Shown here: positions 62,234 to 64,000 of the stretch, piece after piece
Layout: each line of letters opens with the position of its first letter
Numbering within the stretch: position 1 is the first letter of the stretch
Source of the DNA: Leptospira neocaledonica
GTDB taxonomy: Bacteria; Spirochaetota; Leptospiria; Leptospirales; Leptospiraceae
Assembly (NCBI RefSeq): GCF_002812205.1
Contig: NZ_NPEA01000007.1
Location: 1-64,000, forward strand
DNA length: 64,000 bases
Direction: 5' to 3'
Made by a program: the position numbers and the translations under genes
Notes under the pieces: generated by a model
What the model saw: the letters and a program-made list of their open reading frames with translations, nothing else
Told to the model about the DNA's origin: nothing
Databases searched by the model: none

Positions 62234-62701
62234 TCCGAATTTAGAAGACATACAGGCACTTCGAGAATTCAAAAAACAACTCTTTTCAGTGTACTGGGAA
62301 AGGTTCGGCACCTTCTATGTACATGTAATGCCTCATCCTGATCTAAAGATCGGAAAAAGAGGACTCGTGGGAGAAGAACCGGAATCAGGTATTATCCTAG
62401 TCATAGGACCTCGCGCCGCAAGAGATATCAAAATTGAAGAAGAATGGGTCTATGCAGAACTACAGTTCGGCTATACCTGGGAAGAAGTCTTCCTACCCTG
62501 GGACGGAATTTTTAGATATTTCGACAAGTCCCAACAAACAGTCACACAAATGAGAATTTATTTGGGCAAACCGGATGGCCCTCCTAAAAAAGAGGAACCA
62601 TCTACGGCTGAAACCAAGGAAGAAGATTCCGATCTAGGATCTGGATCTTCAAAACGAAAAGATAATGTAATCCAAGTAGACTTCGGGAGTAAAACAAAGA
62701 A

Positions 62702-62705
<4 letters not shown>
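62223..62705 (+). CDS. SspB-like ClpXP adaptor
   Basis: A 160-residue protein. The core GIILVIGPRAARDIKIEEEW, VYAELQFGYTWEEVFLPWDG, IFRYFDK follows the SspB pattern (hydrophobic strand, short turn, D/E-W/F, then a V/L-P-W/hhA...I/FhA segment). It ends in a flexible acidic linker and a short basic-hydrophobic tail (NVIQVDFGSKTKK), like the ClpX-docking tail of SspB proteins. SspB brings ssrA-tagged proteins to ClpXP. The match is by eye. It overlaps both neighbours, so the three genes form one unit. Confidence 0.55.

Positions 62706-64000
<1,295 letters not shown>

Overview
The window looks like a chromosomal stretch of a Leptospira species (spirochaete). The evidence is many lipoproteins with loose spirochaetal lipoboxes, TTG/GTG starts, moderate to low GC, and a core-gene style (7TMR-DISM GGDEF proteins, membrane guanylate/adenylate cyclases, RecBCD, FlaA1-type epimerase) that I associate with that genus. 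This is inference from protein style; I could run no search. I see no rRNA, tRNA, CRISPR array or transposase.

Region 1 (1 to about 18.7 kb, with decayed traces to about 24.8 kb) is an integron-like gene-cassette array. Some 17 recombination sites of attC type separate single genes or toxin-antitoxin pairs. Each site has a left RYYYAAC box, an inner box near GGCTTG, a branched variable loop, the complementary inner box CAAGCC, and a right GTTRRRY box. All sites point the same way, so the integrase and attI, if they exist, should lie left of the window; no integrase is visible here. Sites are GC-rich and range from about 66 to 167 bp; cassette bodies are AT-rich. Cargo includes an AlbA_2-type protein, HigBA-like and VapBC toxin-antitoxin pairs, TPR and DUF2695 proteins, a helix-hairpin-helix glycosylase-like protein, a possible nuclease nested inside an attC site, and many lipoproteins and small membrane proteins of unknown function. 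The most unusual property is that the two ends of a cassette are complementary to each other well beyond the attC box, using sequence private to that cassette and usually carrying one A-C mismatch at the same place.

Region 2 (18.8 to 32.7 kb) holds small accessory-type genes: VOC/PhnB, two dihydrofolate-reductase-like paralogues, a YiiX-like hydrolase, a leucine-rich-repeat protein, an RRM RNA-binding protein, SRPBCC proteins under an ArsR regulator, DUF1801 proteins and DoxX. One VOC gene is broken by a 5-bp tandem duplication. A lipoprotein here (31820) is a paralogue of a cassette lipoprotein (16650).

Region 3 (32.8 to 64 kb) is ordinary chromosome. It carries an FAD-dependent dehydrogenase, thioesterase, Yip1-like protein, FMN glutamate-synthase-like protein, metallophosphoesterase, porin, DoxX, long-chain acyl-CoA synthetase, GGDEF receptor, polysaccharide deacetylase, a Cys-rich protein, an overlapping recC-recB-recD operon, a membrane cyclase, a FlaA1/WbpM-type epimerase, an SspB-like adaptor, and an NCS2-type permease cut by the window end.
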